A stretch of DNA of 64,000 bases from assembly GCF_900107045.1 (NCBI RefSeq), contig NZ_FNON01000001.1:434001-498000 (forward strand). The letters are read 5' to 3'. This DNA comes from Amycolatopsis xylanica. GTDB taxonomy: Bacteria; Actinomycetota; Actinomycetes; Mycobacteriales; Pseudonocardiaceae. Positions 23,716-32,761 of this stretch are shown piece by piece (within the stretch, counting starts at the first letter, position 1; each line of letters begins with the position of its first letter). The notes beneath the pieces are model-generated. The model had not been told where the DNA came from, made no database searches, and was given only the letters and a program-made list of their open reading frames with translations. Made by a program: the position numbers and the translations under genes.

Positions 23716-24694
23716 CCGGTTGCTGCGCTGGGAAACCGTGCTGGTGCTCGCCGTCGTGGTGGTCGCGCTCGTCGGCGGCGGGGATTTCCTGAACGGGAAG
23801 AACCTTTTCTACCTCGGACTCGACATCGGCGAGATCGCGCTGATCGCGTTGCCGCTGACCTTGGTCATCGTCGCGGGCGAGATCGACCTTTCGGTCGCGT
23901 CGGTGCTCGGGCTGTCGAGCGCGCTCATCGGGACACTGTGGAACGCGGGGCTCCCGCTGGAGACGATCCTGCCGATCGTGGTGCTCGCGGGCGCGGTGTG
24001 CGGCGCTGTCAACGGTTTGCTGGTGACCGGGTTCGGGTTGCCGTCGCTGGCGGTCACGATCGGCACGCTCGCGCTGTATCGCGGGCTCGCGCTCGTGCTG
24101 CTCGGCGACACGGCGGTGGCCGACTTCCCGGCGAGCTACACGCGGTTCGGCACCACACCGGTCCCGGGTACCGATTTCCCTTATCCCATCATGGTCTTCG
24201 CCGTGCTCGCGGTCGCGTTCGGCGTCCTGCTGCACGGCAGTTCGTTCGGCAGGGCCATCTACGCGATCGGGGCGAACACCGAGGCCGCGCGGTTCTCCGG
24301 GATCAGGGTCAAGCGCACGAAGCTGATCCTGTTCACGCTGACCGGCGCGGTCGCCGCGCTCGCCGGTGTCGTCTACACGCTGCGTTTCTCCAGCGCGCGT
24401 GCGGACAACGGCACCGGTCTCGAACTCGCCGTCGTCGCGGCCGTCCTGCTCGGCGGGGTGTCCATCTTCGGCGGCAAAGGCTCGCTCGGCGGGGTGATCG
24501 CCGGGGTGCTGCTGCTCGGCGGGCTGCGCAATCTGCTGATCCTCGACGACGTGTCCACCGAAACGCTCACCATCGTCACCGGCCTGCTGCTGCTCGTCGG
24601 CGTGCTCGCGCCGCCGAGCGCGGTCCGGTTCGCGCGCTGGCGAGCCAGCCGTTCCACAGCAGGCCGTTCCATACTGAAGGAAGCGACAAGATGA
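23708..24694 (+). CDS. rhaQ: Rhamnose-type ABC importer permease 2
   Basis: A 328-residue CUT2 permease, shorter at the N-terminus than its partner. Motifs are LTLVIVAGEIDLSVASVLGLSS (DLSVAS), GFGLPSLAVTIGTLALYRGLAL, a middle loop GTDFPYPIMVFAVLAV, and AAVLLGGVSIFGGKGSLGGV. It overlaps rhaP by 8 bp and the binding-protein gene by ATGA. The 328-residue length and the second distinct permease match the rhamnose rather than the single-permease ribose arrangement. Confidence 0.82.
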   Translation: MRDRLLRWETVLVLAVVVVALVGGGDFLNGKNLFYLGLDIGEIALIALPLTLVIVAGEIDLSVASVLGLSSALIGTLWNAGLPLETILPIVVLAGAVCGAVNGLLVTGFGLPSLAVTIGTLALYRGLALVLLGDTAVADFPASYTRFGTTPVPGTDFPYPIMVFAVLAVAFGVLLHGSSFGRAIYAIGANTEAARFSGIRVKRTKLILFTLTGAVAALAGVVYTLRFSSARADNGTGLELAVVAAVLLGGVSIFGGKGSLGGVIAGVLLLGGLRNLLILDDVSTETLTIVTGLLLLVGVLAPPSAVRFARWRASRSTAGRSILKEATR

Positions 24695-25746
24695 TCCGAA
24701 AACTGGCCACGGTCGCCGCGCTGGCGCTCGTGCTCACCGCGTGCGGCGGCACCACCAAGGACAGCGGAGCCAAGCCCGGCGGCCCCAGCGGCGCCACCGG
24801 CGCGGCCAACGCGCAGGCCGAGCTGAAGACCGGCCTCAAGTTCACCTACCTGCCCAAGGCGGTGAACATCCCGTACTTCTCGGTGGTGGGCAAGGGCGTC
24901 GAGCAGGCGGCCGGTGAGGTCAAGGGCGAGTACAAGGCGACCGGCCCCTCGGACGCGAGCGCCGCTTCGCAGGTCACGTACATCAACACCGCCGCCCAGC
25001 AACGCCAGGACGCCCTGCTGCTCGCGGCGAACGACCAGAACGCGGTCGCGCCCGCCCTGAAGGCCGCCCGCGCGCAGGGCATGAAGGTCGTCACCCTCGA
25101 CTCCGACGTCGCGGCCGACGCGCGCGACCTGTTCATCAACCAGGTCGACTCGACCGAGATCGCGGTCAAGCAGGTCGAGCTGATCTCCGAGGCCATCGGC
25201 GGCTCCGGCGAGATCGCGCTGCTCTCGGCGACCGCCAACGCGACCAACCAGAACACCTGGATCGCGATCATGAAAGAGGAACTCGCCAAGCCCAAGTACG
25301 TCGGCCTGAAGCTGGTCGACACGGTCTACGGCAACGACGAAGACCAGATGTCGTTCCAGAAGACCCAGGGCCTCCTGCAGGCGCACCCGAATTTGAAGGG
25401 CATCATCGCCCCGACCACGGTCGGCCTCGCCGCAGCCGCCCGCTACCTCAGCTCGTCGGAATACAAGGGCAAGGTCGCGCTGACCGGCCTCGGCACCCCC
25501 AACCAGCTCCGCGAATACGTCAACAACGGAACCGTCAAATCCCTCGCGCTCTGGGAACCGGCCAAGCTCGGCTACCTCGCGACCATCGCGGCCGCCTCAC
25601 TCATCTCCGGCCGCATCACCGGCGCCGAGGGCGAGAAGTTCACCGCGGGCTCCCTCGGCGAATACACGATCGGCAAGAAAGCCGAGGTCATCCTCGGCCC
25701 GCCCACGGTCTTCACCAAGGACAACATCGGCCAATTCAACTTCTGA
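24691..25746 (+). CDS. rhaS: Rhamnose ABC transporter substrate-binding lipoprotein
   Basis: A 351-residue lipoprotein: signal MIRKLATVAALALVLTAC with lipobox Cys at 18, a Gly/Ser/Thr linker, then a periplasmic-binding-protein fold (PBP type 1, sugar class). FTYLPKAVNIPYFSVVGKGVE, EYKATGPSDASAASQVTYIN and RQDALLLAANDQNAV resemble rhamnose-binding RhaS proteins. VVTLDSDVAADARDLFINQV and LKGIIAPTTVGLAAAARYL belong to the second lobe. It is the last gene of the importer operon and is followed by a strong hairpin at 25803-25847. Confidence 0.85.
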   Translation: MIRKLATVAALALVLTACGGTTKDSGAKPGGPSGATGAANAQAELKTGLKFTYLPKAVNIPYFSVVGKGVEQAAGEVKGEYKATGPSDASAASQVTYINTAAQQRQDALLLAANDQNAVAPALKAARAQGMKVVTLDSDVAADARDLFINQVDSTEIAVKQVELISEAIGGSGEIALLSATANATNQNTWIAIMKEELAKPKYVGLKLVDTVYGNDEDQMSFQKTQGLLQAHPNLKGIIAPTTVGLAAAARYLSSSEYKGKVALTGLGTPNQLREYVNNGTVKSLALWEPAKLGYLATIAAASLISGRITGAEGEKFTAGSLGEYTIGKKAEVILGPPTVFTKDNIGQFNF

Positions 25747-25802
25747 CCCCCGCTCACCTGGTCAAAAAAATCCCAATGCGGCTTTGGTCAGTTTTCAGTC
25801 CG

Positions 25803-25847
25803 CCAATGTGGCTTTCGTCAGACGGAACCTGACGAAAGCCACATTGG
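25803..25847. terminator. Bidirectional hairpin terminator (CCAATGTGGCTTTCGTCAG)
   Basis: Perfect 19-bp arms CCAATGTGGCTTTCGTCAG (25803-25821) and its complement (25829-25847) enclose a 7-base loop. It lies between the convergent rhaS and pentapeptide-protein genes. A degraded copy of the left arm (CCCAATGCGGCTTTGGTCAG) is at 25772-25791, so this is a repeat element and not a unique terminator. Confidence 0.7.
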
Positions 25848-25858
25848 GATCAGGACCG

Positions 25859-27454
25859 TCACCGGTCGTACAGACGGCCCCAGCGGCCCGGCATGTCGGG
25901 CAGACGTACCGTGTCCGGGGCAGGCGGTGTGGCGAGCAGCCAGCCGCTTGGCCAGATCCGGACGTCGTCTACGTCCAGGCGGGCGTATGCGCCCGCGCAC
26001 GTGGCGGCGCCGCTGAACGTCACGTCGCTGAACCAGACCTCCGCGCCGAACAAGGTGCTGTCGAAATTGGCGTGGCGGCCGAACTCCGAACCGCCGAACA
26101 GGGCTTTGCCGTCGAATCGGGTTCTGCGGAACCTCGCCTCGGCAAGCAGTTTCGTCTCGGTGAAGATCGCGCTGCCCGCGAAGACCGCGTCGTTGAAGCC
26201 GGCGAACTCGTGGAAGACAGCATCGTCGAAGACGACGGTGTCGCCGAAGCGTGTGCCACCGAAGACCACGTCCTTCTCGAACTGCGCGGCACGGAAGTAG
26301 GTGCACCCGTTGAAATGGGGCGCGCTGTGCTTGTCGCCACCGAATTCAGCAGGGCCGATGAACCGCGCACCGTCGAACATGGCTGTTTGAGCGAAGCGCG
26401 CGTTGTCGAACCAGACATAGTCGAATCGCGTACCACTGAATTCGACCTTGCCGTCGAACTGTGTTCGCTTGAAGGTGGCACTCGACCGGAACGTGGCCTG
26501 CGCGAAGGTGGCGTCGTGGTCGAACCGTGCCTGGGTGAAGTCGACCGGCTCCGCGCAGACGGTGTTGATGAACCGGGCGCCGCCGGTGAACCGGGCGTTG
26601 TCGAATGCCAGTGGGCCGGTGAACTCGGCCAGGCTGAAGTCGGTGGCGCCGTGGAACCGGGCACCGGCGAACGTGGCGCCGTGCAGATGGCAGCGCTCGA
26701 GGTTGAAGTCGAGGAGAGTGGCGCCGGCCAGGTCCAGCGTGATGCCGGGCCAGAACGCGTCCGCCGGCCCGCCTCGTCGCAGGTGCGTGGCCAGTAGGCG
26801 TTGGGCGGTCAGCCGGACCTGTCGTTCCTGGGTTCGGCGCAGTTCGCGGTCCGGGTCGGGCTCCGCCGGGTCGGTGTCATCGGTGGTGTGGGGCATGCGC
26901 AGGTAGGCGCACAGCACGTTGACGATGACCTGGCGCTGGTCAGGGTTGTTCTGCGCCAGGCGTTCCAGTGCGTAGATGCCCGCGATCCGCACATGGGCAT
27001 GCTCGGAGCCGAGCTGGACGGCGGCCATCGTGTACAGCTCGGTGGCCCGCCGTTCCACCGCGTCGCGGGCGGTGTGGTCCTGGTCGCGGTCTTTCTGGCG
27101 GAGCTCACGATCCTTTTGTGCGATGGCTAGCTCCGCGGTCCGCTGGCGGCGGACCGCGAGCCACAGCGCGACCGCACCACCGGAGCCGATCACGATCGTG
27201 CCGGCGGTCTTGATCGCCTCCAGGCTGTTCTGCGGGTCACCTCGGCCATAGGCAAGCACCAGCCACGCCGCGACGCCGATGCCGATCGCGAACATGAGGA
27301 CCGCGAGCCACACGACCGTGCGTGATCGCAGGACCTCATAGGTGGGGCCTTCCTCCTCCCGCGTCGACGGCGGAAGTTGGCCGGCAGGCTCCGTTCCGCC
27401 TCTGCTCCGGTCGTCAGCGCGGCCAGCCGGACTCGCTTCTTCGTTGCTGTGCAT
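25859..27454 (-). CDS. Pentapeptide-repeat membrane protein
   Basis: A 531-residue protein. The N-terminal tail is polar. Two TM segments follow at about residues 46-70 and 82-102 (VVWLAVLMFAIGIGVAAWLV; TIVIGSGGAVALWLAV), then a charged helical linker (RQRTAELAIAQKDRELRQKDRDQ). A HEAT-like stretch, HVRIAGIYALERLAQNNPDQRQ, comes next. From about residue 250 it carries many A(N/D)LxF-type pentapeptides, for example GATFAGARFHGATDFSLAEF and TQARFDHDATFAQATF. These form a right-handed beta-helix. Related membrane pentapeptide proteins are common in actinomycetes, with unknown function. It converges on rhaS. The region upstream (27455-27779) holds no supported gene. Confidence 0.85.
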   Translation of the reverse strand: MHSNEEASPAGRADDRSRGGTEPAGQLPPSTREEEGPTYEVLRSRTVVWLAVLMFAIGIGVAAWLVLAYGRGDPQNSLEAIKTAGTIVIGSGGAVALWLAVRRQRTAELAIAQKDRELRQKDRDQDHTARDAVERRATELYTMAAVQLGSEHAHVRIAGIYALERLAQNNPDQRQVIVNVLCAYLRMPHTTDDTDPAEPDPDRELRRTQERQVRLTAQRLLATHLRRGGPADAFWPGITLDLAGATLLDFNLERCHLHGATFAGARFHGATDFSLAEFTGPLAFDNARFTGGARFINTVCAEPVDFTQARFDHDATFAQATFRSSATFKRTQFDGKVEFSGTRFDYVWFDNARFAQTAMFDGARFIGPAEFGGDKHSAPHFNGCTYFRAAQFEKDVVFGGTRFGDTVVFDDAVFHEFAGFNDAVFAGSAIFTETKLLAEARFRRTRFDGKALFGGSEFGRHANFDSTLFGAEVWFSDVTFSGAATCAGAYARLDVDDVRIWPSGWLLATPPAPDTVRLPDMPGRWGRLYDR

Positions 27455-27779
27455 CACGGTTACCTTATGACCACGTGCTCCCACGCTCACTGCTCCAGGC
27501 GAGTGGGGCCCTGGGCAGGTGACGCAGCACCACCGCGAACACGAAAGCGCGCAGCTGCAAAACACACTCTCATCAGCGTAAGGCGTTCTGTGTCAAGCGG
27601 ATGGTCGGTGCCTCGTCCGTCGTCGGTCCCTGCATAGCGGTCATGGGGGTGGTCCCAGCGGCGTGTAATCGGGTCGGTTCGACGACGGACGGGGCTGCCC
27701 GTGATGAGCGTCGAGATCACAAGGTGTCTCTATGCCGCGTGGGGCTCGCCCCGGCCGTCTGCTCGGTGGCTGCCTCCGT

Positions 27780-28130
27780 TCAGGCGGCGATAGCCGATGG
27801 TGTGGTGTTTCCGGTGCCGTGTGTTGCGGTCTGGGGATCCCACCGGAGACCGGTGGTGATCACGGCGTGCAGGTGACGCAGGATGCTCGCGGCGATCGCG
27901 GCTCGCGCCTGGGTCGGGGTGAGCTTGTTCTCGGCGCGGCTGGTCAGATGCCGGTAGCGGTCGGCGTAGACGGGATTGGCGCGCTGGGCGCCCCAGACCG
28001 CGCGCCAGGCGGCGAAGCGCAGACTGGGCCCGTCGCTGGCCGGTGAGTGTGGTCCGTCCGGTGAAGGCGCCGGAGGTCTTCTCGCGGGGCGCGAGGCCGT
28101 CGTTGCGCCGACCAACGTAGACAACATCAA
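27780..28130 (-). pseudogene. Transposase C-terminal remnant (IS110-like), frameshifted
   Basis: The readable part, RFAAWRAVWGAQRANPVYAD, RYRHLTSRAENKLTPTQARA and LRHLHAVITTGLRWDPQTAT, looks like the C-terminus of an IS110/IS116-type transposase. The preceding GLAPREKTSGAFTGRTTLTG lies in another frame (around 28040-28100), so at least one frameshift has occurred. There is no N-terminus and no terminal inverted repeats. A 64-bp portion (27937-28000) recurs at 29011-29072. The family call is by resemblance and is moderately sure. Confidence 0.6.
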
Positions 28131-28192
28131 GACACACTGGGGAAAGATCTTTCAACATCCGGATTTCCGCTTTCGCGACGGCCGTCTGAAGG

Positions 28193-28528
28193 TCAGCGGA
28201 GCCAAGCGGTCAGCGTTTCGACGGCCACACCGACCTCGTTCGTCTCTTTACTTTCATCGTCCGACTCGACGAGAAAGGGAGATTCGCCGGCGGGCCTGCA
28301 CTCGATCTGCAGCACGACCGGCTTGCCCGGGAGAGAAATGAACCAAAGGAGCTCTTCATTACTCTCGTTCGTCACGGTGAGCCGTTCGATCCGGAGCTCG
28401 GAAAAGGACGCCCGCAATGAATCAAAGATGTGGTCAAGCGGACCGCCGATCCGATCAGTCTGTGCCCACTTCGCGCGTCCGTACACTCTCAGACTTCCTC
28501 TCGCGCCCGCCTCGGGGCCGATCAGCAT
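28193..28528 (-). CDS. Small acidic protein, possible immunity protein
   Basis: A 111-residue protein ending LVESDDESKETNEVGVAVETLTAWLR, with FSELRIERLTVTNESNEELL and ISLPGKPVVLQIECRPAGES before it. Size, acidity and position directly downstream of a polymorphic-toxin-like fragment (74-bp overlap) are what an immunity protein would show; no named Imm family is recognised. ATG 28528 is the first start in frame, and a shorter start inside is possible because the first 30 residues read less naturally. It lies between two transposase remnants and may be a surviving half of a broken pair. Confidence 0.5.
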   Translation of the reverse strand: MLIGPEAGARGSLRVYGRAKWAQTDRIGGPLDHIFDSLRASFSELRIERLTVTNESNEELLWFISLPGKPVVLQIECRPAGESPFLVESDDESKETNEVGVAVETLTAWLR

Positions 28529-29008
28529 CGAGGAACCCCAAGTGTTCCCGGATCCAGGCGCCCGGATTTCGGGATGGCTTCAAGCTCACCAAAGGTATTT
28601 TGTTGCCAAGGGTAGCATTGACGTGCTTGTAGTTGACTGCCGAACCGTCGGCGAGCCCGACCCCGTTCGGCCGGCCACGGCCGGCGTCGCGGGCGTCGTC
28701 CTCGCCGAACCAGACCTGTCCGCCCATCCGCGGGTTCTCGGCCACGGCCCCGGCGAGCACGCTGCCGTCCTCCAAATGACCGGGCCAGGCGTCTTGCCAT
28801 TGTCCACCTCGGTAAAGTCCCGCAGGTGCAGCTGGATGGTGGCTCGGATAACGCCCTCCTTTTGTCCGGATGCCGAAGTATCCGGTCCGCGGATCCACGC
28901 GCAGTACATCACCGTTGGCACTGAACGCCTCTCGTACCCCGTCTGGTCGCGCCGCACCCATCATGGAACGCGCCGCGGAGCGGTTCTCGGCGAAAGTGCG
29001 GAATTGCG
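28455..29008 (-). pseudogene. Polymorphic-toxin-like C-terminal fragment, disrupted
   Basis: Reading leftward from 29008, AENRSAARSMMGAARPDGV, FSANGDVLRVDPRTGYFGIR and TKGG resemble the pre-toxin segment of secreted polymorphic toxins (family pattern YFGIRTxDGxIRTFFRP). After TKGG the natural continuation VIRATIQLHLRDFTEVDNGK is in another frame, and the original frame resumes with HLEDGSVLAGAVAENPRMGG and ends near 28455. The gene thus shows a compensating pair of frame changes or two competing open readings. There is no start: the upstream end abuts a transposase remnant (29011-29072). The toxin activity class cannot be told. Confidence 0.45.
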
Positions 29009-29010
29009 CA

Positions 29011-29072
29011 CGGCTGGTCAGGTGTCGAGCGGGCGGCGTAGACGGGATTGGCGCACTGGGCGCGCCAGACCG
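29011..29072 (-). mobile_element. Second copy of a transposase fragment
   Basis: This 62-bp stretch aligns with 27937-28000 over its whole length, with few mismatches and a 2-bp gap. The encoded peptide VWRAQCANPVYAAR corresponds to VWGAQRANPVYADR there. It sits immediately downstream of the STAND-WD40 gene stop. The two copies are in direct orientation and bracket the toxin/immunity remnant. Confidence 0.65.
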
Positions 29073-29074
29073 GT

Positions 29075-32000
29075 TCAGGTACAGGTTGGTGTGTACGGAA
29101 GATCGGGAACCGTGGCATGCCATTCGTTCACGGTCATGGGCTGGAGGGTGCGGCAGATCTCCTCGATGATCCGGGTTGTGTCGGTGTTCCAGAGCCGAGC
29201 GGTTCCGTCCAGACTGGTGGTCACGAGGCCGTAGCCATCGGAGCTGAAGTGGACGTCGGTGATTTCGTCGGTGTGCCCTGCGAGGGTGGCGAGATGGGGT
29301 GGCTTCTGCGGGTTGGCGATGGACCACAAGCTTGTCGTGCCGTCTTTTCCGCCGAGAGCGACTGTGTGTCCGTCGGGGCTGAGGGCGCCGGCGGTGACGG
29401 GGCTCGCGGTGTCGAACTGCGCGACCAATGTGGGTTGGTGCGGGTCGGCGATCGTCCACAGTCTCACCGAAGCGTCTGGGCCAGCGGTCAGGAGCTGATC
29501 GTCACGGTTGATCGCCGCGACGACGGCGCGAACCGGGAGTGTTCCGGTTTGAAATGGCCGCTGTGGATCACTGAGGTCCCAGAGTTCTGCGTCGCCGCGC
29601 GAGGAGACCGTGGCAAGAATCGGCACGCGGTTGGCGAAAGCGGCGGAACCGATGTCGGCTGTGGTGGGTAGCGTACTCAGCTTGAGACCGTGGATGGCGT
29701 CCCACAGTTGTGGCGAAGGCTCGGTTGCCTGCTGAGCGTGGTGTGCGGAGTTGGTCGCGAGAATGCCTTGGTTTGAGAGCGCCCGGACTTCGCCGGCGCC
29801 GGTGAGCGTTGCTGTCCGACGGGGCCGGGCAGGTTCGGTGGTGTTCCAGATTTGAGTATCGAGCTGATTGCCGCCGAGTAGGACGGACCCGCTGTCGGTA
29901 ACCGCGGCGGAGAACACCGTCGTTCGATTGTCGGGCCGGGACGTCTGGATGGTGCTGAGCTGGCTGGGGTGGCGGAAGTCCGCGACGTTCCACAGCCGGG
30001 CGCTGCCCTGTTCACCGACTAATAGAGTCCGGCCGTCAGAGAGGAACGTCGCGGAGGTCATGGCACTTCCTGTGGGGCTGGTCAATGGCAGTCCGGCCCG
30101 GTCCAAAGCCAGTATCGAACTGGTCGTCAAGCTGGTGATCCAGCGGCCGTCCGCGCTGAATCTGAGTCCCAAGATCCGATCAACGTGATAATCGAGACTG
30201 TGAGTCTGCCGCGGGCTGTTTCTGTCACTGAGGTCCCATAACCGCACGGATCGGCCTGCTTGGCTGCGGTCGTTGGTCGCGGCCGTTTTGCCGTCGGGGC
30301 TGAAGCCGAGGATGTGACCACCGTCGATGGTCGACAACTGGCGAAGATTCGCCGGATCGGTGATATCCCACAGGGTCCACACGCCGGTGTTGTCGACGGC
30401 GAGGGTCTGCCCGTCGGGGCTGAACACCGGTACGGACGCACCTGTTGCTGTAAAAGGGAACACTTGCAGTGGCCGTGGCTGGCGAGCGTCGCTGACGTCC
30501 CACAGCCGTCCTCCGCTTTCCGTGGTGACCGCGAGCAGCTGCCCGTCCGGGCTGAACGTCGCCGAGGTTCCCGGTAGCGCTCCCCACTGCACCGGAGAGC
30601 TTGGGTCTGCGAGGTTCCAGAGCTGAATCTGTCCTGAGCGGTGCACAGCGAGGCTCTTGCCGTTCGAGCTGAAAACCCCGCTTGTGCCGTTGCCGAGTGC
30701 CTGGACGCGAACCGGGTGGCTCAGGTCGTCTGTTCTCCAGAGCCAGGTCGTCAGGTCCTCGTTCGTCGAGAGCATCACACGGCCATCCGGGCTGAACTCG
30801 AGACTGGTCACCTTTCCGATGTCGATCATCGTGGTGAGAAGCCGTGGCTGTTCTGGCCGGCCGGTGTCCCACAGGCGAACCACGCCATCGTCGCTCGCGG
30901 TCGCGGTGACAGTTCCGTTCCGGGTAAACGTGAAGGCCATGATTTTTCCGGCAGGCAAGTCAAGTCGTGATGCGTAGGGCGTCGCGAAGGCGTTCAGCAA
31001 CGTGCTGGTCGTCTCGGGGGTGGCCGCGAGTTTGTAGGCGGCCAGTTTGAGGCGCAGTGCCAGAGAGGAGTTCGACTTCTCCAACTGGATCGCGCGGTCG
31101 ACAGCATCGCGGGCTGTGACGAGATTGTGCTGCGCGGCGGCACTATGCAGATCCCTAGCGGTAATCATGACAACCACCGCGGCGATCAGGAGCAGGACGA
31201 GCCGTCGGGTCCGCCGCCGGTCGGCCCGGCGACTAGCACGAAGGAATGCCCGTTCTCTCGCGGTGATGGCCCTGCGGTGCTGGGCTGCCCAATCATGCGC
31301 GGTGGCAAGGCGCACACCGCGATACAGCGCCCCGGCATCGCGTTCGAGGAATTCCCAGTCGTCGGTGGCTTGCGTCAGATGACGATGAACCCGCAATCCT
31401 TCTCGATCTTCATTGAGCCAGTCGCGTAGCCGCGGCCAATGGCGGATCAACGCCTCATGTGCTAACTCTGCCGTATCCTCACCGAGGCTGAGCAGCCGAG
31501 CGGCAGCGAGCGCATTCAGCACACCTTCAAGTTGCGGATCAGCGTCCAGCTCGCGCCGGGACACACGACGTTTCGTGTCTTCGGTGCCTTCCCCCAGTGC
31601 GGTCAATCGCAAGAAAAGGTGCCGCGCGAGGTCCTGCTCCTCGTCGTCGAAACCGCGATAGACGTGCTCGGCGGTGCGAGCCAGCGCATGCTCGATACCG
31701 CCGGTCTGCTCATAACCGGCGAGGGTAAGTGTCATGCCGCTACGGCGCCGCCACGTCTGCAGGAGCGCGTGCGAGAGCAACGGCAGTACTCCGGGCTGCC
31801 CCACAGCATCGGCGACCAGCCTCGACACCAACGCCGTCTCGACCGTGTTGCCGGCCTGCAGGGCAGGACCGGTGATGGCCTCGCGAATGTCATCCGGACC
31901 CATCGGGCCTATCAGTACCTGGGCGCCACGCAACGCCTCCACCAGTTGCGGATACTGACCGCAATGCCCATAGAAGTCGGCGCGAGTGCCCAGCACCACC

Positions 32001-32761
32001 CGTATGTCGGCGCCCTCCGCTGCCGCGGCGAGCACAACGGCCCTGACGAACCAATCCCGCTGAACCGGATCCGAGCACAGGGTGAAGACCTCCTCGAACT
32101 GGTCGACGACCATGACCAGCTCACGCACCTGGTCCGCGAGAATTCGCGGCAACGCGTCCGGCCCAGTGTCGAACTCGGCGCGTATCTGAGCCACCGATTG
32201 ACCGGTCACTGCGGCAATCTGCGCAGCACACTCATCCAGTGGCCGTTCCCCAGGGGTGAACAACAGCGCCGGCCGGCCATCGACCTGCAGCTGAGCCAGC
32301 AACCCGGCACGAAGCAGTGAGGACTTGCCAGTGCCGGACGCCCCGAACACTCCGACCAGTCGATGGTCGGCGACAGCGGACCGCAGCTCCTCAACCAGCA
32401 GGTCGCGGCCGAAGTATCGATCAGCGTCAGCCGCTTGGAAACACGCCAAACCGACATAGGGCGCCGCGTCCTGAGATGCAGTCGTGCCTTTGTCGGACAG
32501 TACGTCCGACACTTCCCGCCAACAGAACTCCCAGTCAGCGGGATCACCTTCGCATGCCGTGACGAAGGCCAGCGTCACCGCCAGCGTCGGCAGCTTCCGG
32601 CCCGCGGCAGCCTGCGACAACGCGGTAGCCGAATACCCGGACCGCGCAGCGAGACTGCGATAGGTCGGTGAACCCGCCCTCTCGCGCAGCCGTCGTAAGT
32701 CCGCCGCGAACGCCGTCAACTCGCCATGCACATCGTGGATCGGATTCTCCGGTCTCGGCAC
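29075..32761 (-). CDS. HTH-STAND ATPase-WD40 protein
   Basis: A 1228-residue protein with an N-terminal XRE-like HTH (about 12-70: DLRRLRERAGSPTYRSLAAR, GYSATALSQAAAGRKLP). The STAND NTPase of the nSTAND1 type starts VGLACFQAADADRYFGRD, has Walker A GVFGASGTGKSSLL (about 138-150) and Walker B LVMVVDQFEEVF (about 215-226). A TM segment (LVLLLIAAVVVMITA, about 521-535) is followed by some twelve WD40 blades to the C-terminus (FSPDGQTLAVDNTGVWTLWD). GTG 32761 follows AAGGGGG. Such proteins act as ligand-triggered signalling or defence switches (family inference). The final blade ends normally next to a transposase scar. Confidence 0.88.
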   Translation of the reverse strand: MPRPENPIHDVHGELTAFAADLRRLRERAGSPTYRSLAARSGYSATALSQAAAGRKLPTLAVTLAFVTACEGDPADWEFCWREVSDVLSDKGTTASQDAAPYVGLACFQAADADRYFGRDLLVEELRSAVADHRLVGVFGASGTGKSSLLRAGLLAQLQVDGRPALLFTPGERPLDECAAQIAAVTGQSVAQIRAEFDTGPDALPRILADQVRELVMVVDQFEEVFTLCSDPVQRDWFVRAVVLAAAAEGADIRVVLGTRADFYGHCGQYPQLVEALRGAQVLIGPMGPDDIREAITGPALQAGNTVETALVSRLVADAVGQPGVLPLLSHALLQTWRRRSGMTLTLAGYEQTGGIEHALARTAEHVYRGFDDEEQDLARHLFLRLTALGEGTEDTKRRVSRRELDADPQLEGVLNALAAARLLSLGEDTAELAHEALIRHWPRLRDWLNEDREGLRVHRHLTQATDDWEFLERDAGALYRGVRLATAHDWAAQHRRAITARERAFLRASRRADRRRTRRLVLLLIAAVVVMITARDLHSAAAQHNLVTARDAVDRAIQLEKSNSSLALRLKLAAYKLAATPETTSTLLNAFATPYASRLDLPAGKIMAFTFTRNGTVTATASDDGVVRLWDTGRPEQPRLLTTMIDIGKVTSLEFSPDGRVMLSTNEDLTTWLWRTDDLSHPVRVQALGNGTSGVFSSNGKSLAVHRSGQIQLWNLADPSSPVQWGALPGTSATFSPDGQLLAVTTESGGRLWDVSDARQPRPLQVFPFTATGASVPVFSPDGQTLAVDNTGVWTLWDITDPANLRQLSTIDGGHILGFSPDGKTAATNDRSQAGRSVRLWDLSDRNSPRQTHSLDYHVDRILGLRFSADGRWITSLTTSSILALDRAGLPLTSPTGSAMTSATFLSDGRTLLVGEQGSARLWNVADFRHPSQLSTIQTSRPDNRTTVFSAAVTDSGSVLLGGNQLDTQIWNTTEPARPRRTATLTGAGEVRALSNQGILATNSAHHAQQATEPSPQLWDAIHGLKLSTLPTTADIGSAAFANRVPILATVSSRGDAELWDLSDPQRPFQTGTLPVRAVVAAINRDDQLLTAGPDASVRLWTIADPHQPTLVAQFDTASPVTAGALSPDGHTVALGGKDGTTSLWSIANPQKPPHLATLAGHTDEITDVHFSSDGYGLVTTSLDGTARLWNTDTTRIIEEICRTLQPMTVNEWHATVPDLPYTPTCT

